Positions 59,617 to 64,000 of a DNA stretch of 64,000 nt are shown piece by piece. Source of the stretch: Marinobacterium_D sp050908845 (lineage in GTDB: Bacteria > Pseudomonadota > Gammaproteobacteria > Pseudomonadales > Balneatricaceae); NCBI RefSeq assembly GCF_050908845.1, contig NZ_CP194171.1, forward strand, positions 1,240,001 through 1,304,000, read 5' to 3'. The translations under genes were made by a program, and so were the position numbers. The first letter of the stretch is position 1, and each line of letters opens with the position of its first letter. The notes under the pieces were generated by a model that saw nothing but the letters and a program-made list of their open reading frames with translations, did not search any database and had not been told where the DNA came from.

Positions 59617-61020
59617 ATGATTTATCCAGTAATCATGGCAGGCGGCAACGGAAGCCGCCTTTGGCCCATGTCCCGTGAGTTATACCCTAAACAGTTTCTT
59701 GATTTGGTAGGCGAAAAAACACTACTTCAAGAAACTCTTCTTCGGCTTAAGGGGTTGGATACCGCTCCTCCTGTGCTGATTTGCAATGAAGCTCACCGTT
59801 TTTTGGCCGCGGAACAGCTTCGCCAGATAGATCAACTCAATCACAACATCATTCTGGAACCGGCGGGCCGTAATACGGCGCCAGCTATTGCTCTTGCCGC
59901 GCAAACTACACTGGCTTCCGATGAAAATGCGATGTTACTCGTACTCGCTGCTGATCATGCCATCACTGACGAGAAGGCGTTTCGCGATGCGGTGAACTCT
60001 GCTACGCCATTGGCTGAAGCTGGTGAGTTAGTTACTTTTGGTATTGTGCCGTCACATCCTGAAACCGGGTACGGTTATATCCGCCGGGGAAAGGCCCTGG
60101 GAGGCGCATTTCAGGTTGCTCAATTCGTCGAAAAACCGGATCTAGAAACGGCAACAGATTACCTGGCGACAGGAGAGTACTACTGGAATAGCGGCATGTT
60201 CCTGCTCCGGGCTGATCGGTATCTGGAGGAACTAAAGGCCCATCGTCCAGATATCTACGAGTGCTGCTTGGCTGCTATGAAGGATACACAACCCGATTTG
60301 GATTTTATTCGCATCAATGAGCAGGCCTTCGCCCAGTGTCCCTCTGAATCGATTGACTATGCTGTGATGGAGAAAACGGAGCGTGCCATGGTAGTGCCGC
60401 TGGATGCTGGTTGGAATGATGTCGGGGCCTGGTCTGCGCTTTGGGAGCTTGGCAATAAAGATAGCGAAGGCAACGTCTGTAAAGGCGATGTGGTAACTCA
60501 AGCTACCAGGGACTGCTACGTGCTGGGAGAAAATGCCCTGGTCGCTACAGTAGGTGTTACTAACTTGGTGATTGTGCAAACCAAAGACGCTGTTCTGGTG
60601 GCTGACAAGAGTCAGGTTCAGGATGTAAAAGCGATAGTGTCGCAACTCAAAGCGCAGGGGCGACACGAACACCGATTACACCGCGAGGTTTATCGCCCTT
60701 GGGGTAAATACGACTCGGTCGATAGCGGGCAAAGATACCAGGTAAAACGGATTACAGTAAAAGCGGGGGAGAAGCTCTCGGTGCAAATGCATCACCACCG
60801 GGCTGAGCACTGGGTGGTAGTGTCGGGAACGGCCAATGTTACGATCGACGGAAACACGCAAATGCTGACGGAAAACCAATCGATCTATATCCCGGTTGGG
60901 AGTGTCCATGCCCTGGAGAACCCTGGTAAAATTCCGCTGGAACTGATCGAAGTTCAGAGTGGCACTTACCTTGGCGAAGATGACATTGTGCGCTTTGAAG
61001 ACCGTTACGGACGTTCCTGA
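59617..61020 (+). CDS. manC: Mannose-1-phosphate guanylyltransferase / mannose-6-phosphate isomerase
   Basis: A 467-aa bifunctional enzyme. The nucleotidyltransferase part (1-340) has the GTP site MAGGNGSRLWPMSRELYPKQ, ILEPAGRNTAPAIALAA, AADHAI, FVEKPD and NSGMFL. The type II isomerase cupin (about 350-467) has WGKYDSVD, VQMHHHRAEHWVVVSG metal ligands and IPVGSVHALENPG. It makes GDP-mannose in the cytoplasm. It forms a run with manB and ugd and is again GC-rich, so it marks the right border of the variable block. GDP-mannose or a derivative (for example GDP-manno-heptose-like or GDP-fucose) is a likely precursor. Confidence 0.96.
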   Translation: MIYPVIMAGGNGSRLWPMSRELYPKQFLDLVGEKTLLQETLLRLKGLDTAPPVLICNEAHRFLAAEQLRQIDQLNHNIILEPAGRNTAPAIALAAQTTLASDENAMLLVLAADHAITDEKAFRDAVNSATPLAEAGELVTFGIVPSHPETGYGYIRRGKALGGAFQVAQFVEKPDLETATDYLATGEYYWNSGMFLLRADRYLEELKAHRPDIYECCLAAMKDTQPDLDFIRINEQAFAQCPSESIDYAVMEKTERAMVVPLDAGWNDVGAWSALWELGNKDSEGNVCKGDVVTQATRDCYVLGENALVATVGVTNLVIVQTKDAVLVADKSQVQDVKAIVSQLKAQGRHEHRLHREVYRPWGKYDSVDSGQRYQVKRITVKAGEKLSVQMHHHRAEHWVVVSGTANVTIDGNTQMLTENQSIYIPVGSVHALENPGKIPLELIEVQSGTYLGEDDIVRFEDRYGRS

Positions 61021-61061
61021 GTCTACGGTACACATTTGCCTCTCAGTGATTGGAGACTCTG

Positions 61062-62483
61062 ATGTCTGATCGAGTAAATGCGATCATCGCCAAAAGCGGT
61101 ATTAGCTTTGGTACCAGTGGTGCGCGTGGCCTGGTTGAACAGTTTACACCTGATGTATGCGCCGCATTCACAGCGGCCTTCCTGGCCGTGATGAAAGAAG
61201 ACGCTGCGGTGTGTCGTGTCGCCATTGGCGTGGACCGTCGTCCCAGTAGTCCGGGTATGGCGGCAGCCTGCACCGCGGCGGCACAGGCGATGGGTATAGA
61301 CGTCCTCGACTATGGTGTTCTACCCACGCCCGCACTCGCATTACAGGCGATGAAGGACGGAATACCAGCCATCATGGTTACGGGAAGTCATATCCCGTTT
61401 GATCGGAATGGAATCAAGTTTTACCGACCCGAGGGGGAAATCTCAAAGGTCGATGAGCAGGCGATTTTGGATGCGGCCCTGCCAACGCCAAAGATCGCAG
61501 AAATCAAACGGGTGGATACGAGCGACTTGGCAATAACTGGCTACCAGCAACGATATACCCAGTGGTTCACCGGGCGTCCGCTAGCGGGAGTGCGGATAGG
61601 CCTTTACCAACATTCCGCAGCCGGTCGGGATCTAAATCAACAGGTGTTGGCTGATCTCGGTGCCGAAGTGGTTGTTCTGGGCCGTAGCGAGGTGTTTGTT
61701 CCGGTAGATACAGAAGCGGTCAGCGATGAAGACCTTGCATTGGGGGTCAAGTGGTCATTCCAATATCAACTGGATGCAATATTAACGACGGATGGAGACG
61801 GTGACCGTCCGTTACTGGCAGACGAAAATGGCCACTGGCTGCGTGGAGATATTGTTGGCTTGCTCTGTGCCCGCGCATTGGGCGTGCAGGCACTGGCAAT
61901 ACCCGTTAGCTGCAATACGGCCATTGAACAGTCCGGTGCCTTTAGCAAGGTGGTACGAACCCGTATTGGTTCACCCTATGTGCTCGCAGAAATGCAAGAG
62001 TTGGCGACTGACTTCAAATGTGTCGCCGGTTTCGAGGCTAACGGCGGCTTTATGCTGGGTAGCATGATTACGGAAGGCGAGCGCCAGCTTGCCGCTTTGC
62101 CAACCCGGGATGCCTTGCTGCCGGCACTCACTATCCTAGTGGAGGCGGCAAAACAGAAGAAACCTTTATCCGAGATTGTGCGGCATTTGCCGGCCCGCTA
62201 CACCGTCAGTGATCGCTTGAAGGATATTCCTGCCGCAAAAAGCCAGGCTTTACTGGCGGCTTGGTCCCAGGATCCCTCTGCCATGGTGCAGGCTCTCGGC
62301 CTTAGTCAGCCAATTGGAGCAGTAAACCTGACAGATGGACTGCGCGTGAGCTTGCTCGATGGAAATGTCGTGCACTTGCGGCCTTCGGGGAATGCGCCGG
62401 AATTGCGCTGTTATGCGGAAGCAGACAGTACAGCAAAGGCGCAGGCCTTAGTCACGAATACTTTGAACAAGATACCCCTGTAA
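61062..62483 (+). CDS. manB: Phosphomannomutase (alpha-D-phosphohexomutase family)
   Basis: A 473-aa phosphohexomutase. The phosphoserine loop is MVTGSHIPFDRNGIKFY with S109 (GSHIP in place of the commoner ASHNP), the metal loop is TTDGDGDRPLLADENG, the sugar-binding loop is GFEANGGFML and the phosphate-binding loop is RPSGNAPELRCY. It converts mannose-6-phosphate to mannose-1-phosphate for ManC. ATG 61062 follows GGAG; TTG 61050 is in frame. It is 41 bp after manC. Confidence 0.93.
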   Translation: MSDRVNAIIAKSGISFGTSGARGLVEQFTPDVCAAFTAAFLAVMKEDAAVCRVAIGVDRRPSSPGMAAACTAAAQAMGIDVLDYGVLPTPALALQAMKDGIPAIMVTGSHIPFDRNGIKFYRPEGEISKVDEQAILDAALPTPKIAEIKRVDTSDLAITGYQQRYTQWFTGRPLAGVRIGLYQHSAAGRDLNQQVLADLGAEVVVLGRSEVFVPVDTEAVSDEDLALGVKWSFQYQLDAILTTDGDGDRPLLADENGHWLRGDIVGLLCARALGVQALAIPVSCNTAIEQSGAFSKVVRTRIGSPYVLAEMQELATDFKCVAGFEANGGFMLGSMITEGERQLAALPTRDALLPALTILVEAAKQKKPLSEIVRHLPARYTVSDRLKDIPAAKSQALLAAWSQDPSAMVQALGLSQPIGAVNLTDGLRVSLLDGNVVHLRPSGNAPELRCYAEADSTAKAQALVTNTLNKIPL

Positions 62484-62500
62484 TTTCTGGATTTTATAGA

Positions 62501-63667
62501 ATGAAGATCGCCATCGCCGGAACCGGCTACGTAGGCCTTTCTAACGCTATGCTTCTGGCTCAACACCACGAAGTCGTAGCCCTTGATATTGATGCTGAAA
62601 AAGTTCAGCTGCTGAATGACTACATCAGCCCTATTGAAGACTCTGAAATCAGTCAGTTTTTTGCAGAGAAAGTACTTAATTTCACTGCAACCCTAGACAA
62701 AGAGCAGGCCTATTCCAACGCCGATTTTGTCATCATCGCGACTCCTACTGATTACGATCCGGATACGAATTACTTCAATACCGGTTCAGTGGAATCAGTT
62801 ATCCAGGATGTGATGGCGATCAGCCCGGACTCAGTCATGGTGGTTAAATCCACGGTGCCTGTGGGCTTTATCCGTGAAGCCAGTGAACGTTTTGGCACTC
62901 AAAATTTGATATTCTCACCAGAGTTCCTGCGTGAAGGCAGGGCGTTGTACGACAACCTCTATCCTTCGCGAATCATTGTAGGTGAGCGTTCCGAGCGGGC
63001 ACAGCAGTTTGCCGATTTGTTGCTGGAGGGGGCCGTAAAACAAGATGTGCCGACGTTGTTTGTGGACAGCACTGAAGCTGAAGCGATCAAGCTGTTCTCG
63101 AATTCTTATCTGGCCATGCGCGTTGCATATTTCAATGAACTGGATACTTACGCAGAAACCCATGGCTTGAACTCCCGTCAGATTATCGAGGGGGTTGGTC
63201 TTGATCCGCGTATTGGGGGCCATTATAACAACCCCAGCTTCGGATACGGTGGCTATTGCCTTCCGAAAGATACCAAGCAACTGCTTGCTAACTACCAGGA
63301 TGTGCCCAGCAACATTATTCAAGCCATTGTGGATGCAAACCGCACTCGCAAGGACTTTATAGCCGAATCAGTTCTAAGTCGTGACCCGAAAGTAGTTGGA
63401 ATTTACCGGCTTATTATGAAGTCCGGGTCTGATAACTTCCGTGCTAGCGCAATGCAAGGCGTAATGAAACGTATTAAGGCCAAAGGCATTGAGGTGGTCG
63501 TGTACGAGCCGGTGCTTGAGCAAAGTGAGTTCTTCCATTCACGTGTAGTCAATGATCTGGAAGCGTTCAAGCAGGAAGCAGATCTCATCCTGGCTAATCG
63601 TGCAACAACAGAGTTGGCAGATGTAGCGGATAAGGTTTACACACGGGATTTGTTTGGTAATGACTGA
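62501..63667 (+). CDS. ugd: UDP-glucose 6-dehydrogenase
   Basis: A 388-aa nucleotide-sugar dehydrogenase of the short Ugd type. It has the NAD motif GTGYVGLSNAMLLA, VVKSTVPVGF, SPEFLREGRALYDNLYPSRI, KLFSNSYLAMRVAYFNELD and the catalytic cysteine C253 in GYGGYCLPKDTKQ. It oxidises UDP-glucose twice to UDP-glucuronate. An acidic sugar in the capsule follows, and it would suit the lyase-like domains upstream. It is 17 bp after manB in the same run. Confidence 0.95.
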   Translation: MKIAIAGTGYVGLSNAMLLAQHHEVVALDIDAEKVQLLNDYISPIEDSEISQFFAEKVLNFTATLDKEQAYSNADFVIIATPTDYDPDTNYFNTGSVESVIQDVMAISPDSVMVVKSTVPVGFIREASERFGTQNLIFSPEFLREGRALYDNLYPSRIIVGERSERAQQFADLLLEGAVKQDVPTLFVDSTEAEAIKLFSNSYLAMRVAYFNELDTYAETHGLNSRQIIEGVGLDPRIGGHYNNPSFGYGGYCLPKDTKQLLANYQDVPSNIIQAIVDANRTRKDFIAESVLSRDPKVVGIYRLIMKSGSDNFRASAMQGVMKRIKAKGIEVVVYEPVLEQSEFFHSRVVNDLEAFKQEADLILANRATTELADVADKVYTRDLFGND

Positions 63668-63746
63668 TAGGCTTTACTCAAAATCATTCGATGTTGTTGA
63701 TTAACTAGACGGTTATTGAGTTCATTTGAAAGTCAAAGCCTATCGT

Positions 63747-64000
63747 ATGAAGTCAGGCAGATCATTGAAACGTCTATTTAACCGTTTCTTGGGCAAGGCC
63801 TCTTTTGATTCTGCCGCCTCCCCCGAATGGTTCGATCGAGAGTGGTATCTACATCATTATCCTGATGTGGCTGCTGCCGAGATGGATCCTTGGGCACACT
63901 ATTCGCGCTTTGGCCGGGCAGAGGGGCGTTTACCCGCACCGAACCGCGCGTTGGCGATGGGAGATGCCTTATGGAGGGGGGGGCATGATGTTATACAGCC
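63747..64000 (+). CDS. Start of a WY..PDVA motif protein (probably glycosyltransferase), truncated by window end
   Basis: The first 84 codons of a gene that runs off the right edge. After a basic start (MKSGRSLKRLFNRFLGK) it reads FDREWYLHHYPDVAAAEMDP and HYSRFGRAEGRLP. This is the same motif found twice at the C-terminus of the protein at 43625-45235. This motif usually precedes or joins rhamnan-synthesis/glycosyltransferase domains. The function is unresolved because the catalytic part is outside. TTG 63726 is an alternative in-frame start. Confidence 0.7.
   Translation, partial: MKSGRSLKRLFNRFLGKASFDSAASPEWFDREWYLHHYPDVAAAEMDPWAHYSRFGRAEGRLPAPNRALAMGDALWRGGHDVIQ

Noticed and set aside
1..64000. 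CRISPR arrays, tRNA or rRNA genes
   Set aside because: I saw no regularly spaced short repeats with unique spacers and no tRNA- or rRNA-like sequence; the repeats found are tandem coding repeats, pentamers or terminators.

Overview
The window comes from a Gram-negative gammaproteobacterium, probably a marine Oceanospirillales-type organism (Marinobacterium-like; this is an inference). The evidence is outer-membrane porin, TTT and TRAP transporter genes, an RfaH-type ops/JUMPstart element, a sigma-54 type promoter before amt, and a group 2 / Burkholderia wcb-like capsule locus. Most genes are GC-rich. A block from about 46 to 59.6 kb is clearly AT-rich and looks acquired.

Region 1 (1-1.7 kb) holds the end of a glutamate-synthase-like FMN protein (probably N-methylglutamate synthase, methylamine use) and folD. 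Region 2 (1.8-14.2 kb) is a catabolic cassette: OprD-type porin, two paralogous IclR regulators, class III aminotransferase, cytoplasmic formylglycine sulfatase, TctABC (TTT) uptake system and aldehyde dehydrogenase. It reads as a complete route for taking up a small sulfated, possibly amino-bearing compound, removing sulfate, then transaminating and oxidising the product. It lies between two copies of a ~103-bp repeat made of the last seven codons of folD plus its terminator. It contains a decayed second aldehyde dehydrogenase and matching promoter/operator regions.

Region 3 (14.5-25.4 kb) holds two Sec-exported proteins resembling a VgrG-like beta-helix and a PAAR tip, a Tat-exported flavodoxin-like protein, remnants of glycerate kinase and PEP carboxylase, pntAB, a TRAP transporter (dctPQM) with an internal hairpin and a palindromic repeat, and amtB behind a sigma-54 promoter.

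Region 4 (25.6-64 kb) is a capsule locus. The conserved half follows the Burkholderia wcbO-P-Q-R-T order: KpsS, SDR, LTA-synthase-like enzyme, a 2469-aa reducing iterative PKS/FAS and an alpha-oxoamine synthase. Next come a small lipoprotein, KpsD, KpsM, KpsT and KpsE. An ops element at 43.07 kb precedes the variable half: a coiled-coil protein with 168-bp tandem repeats, a FkbM-like protein with a coiled coil, a 765-aa toroid/lyase-like protein, a 1516-aa multi-glycosyltransferase fused to an alginate-lyase-like domain, a sulfotransferase, a GT32-like enzyme, a CatB-type acetyltransferase, a dead IS200/IS605 copy and a WcbI-type protein. GC-rich manC, manB and ugd follow, then a truncated gene starting with a WY..PDVA motif domain. 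The variable half probably builds and decorates the polysaccharide. The conserved half exports it and, by inference, makes a dedicated acyl/amino-lipid.
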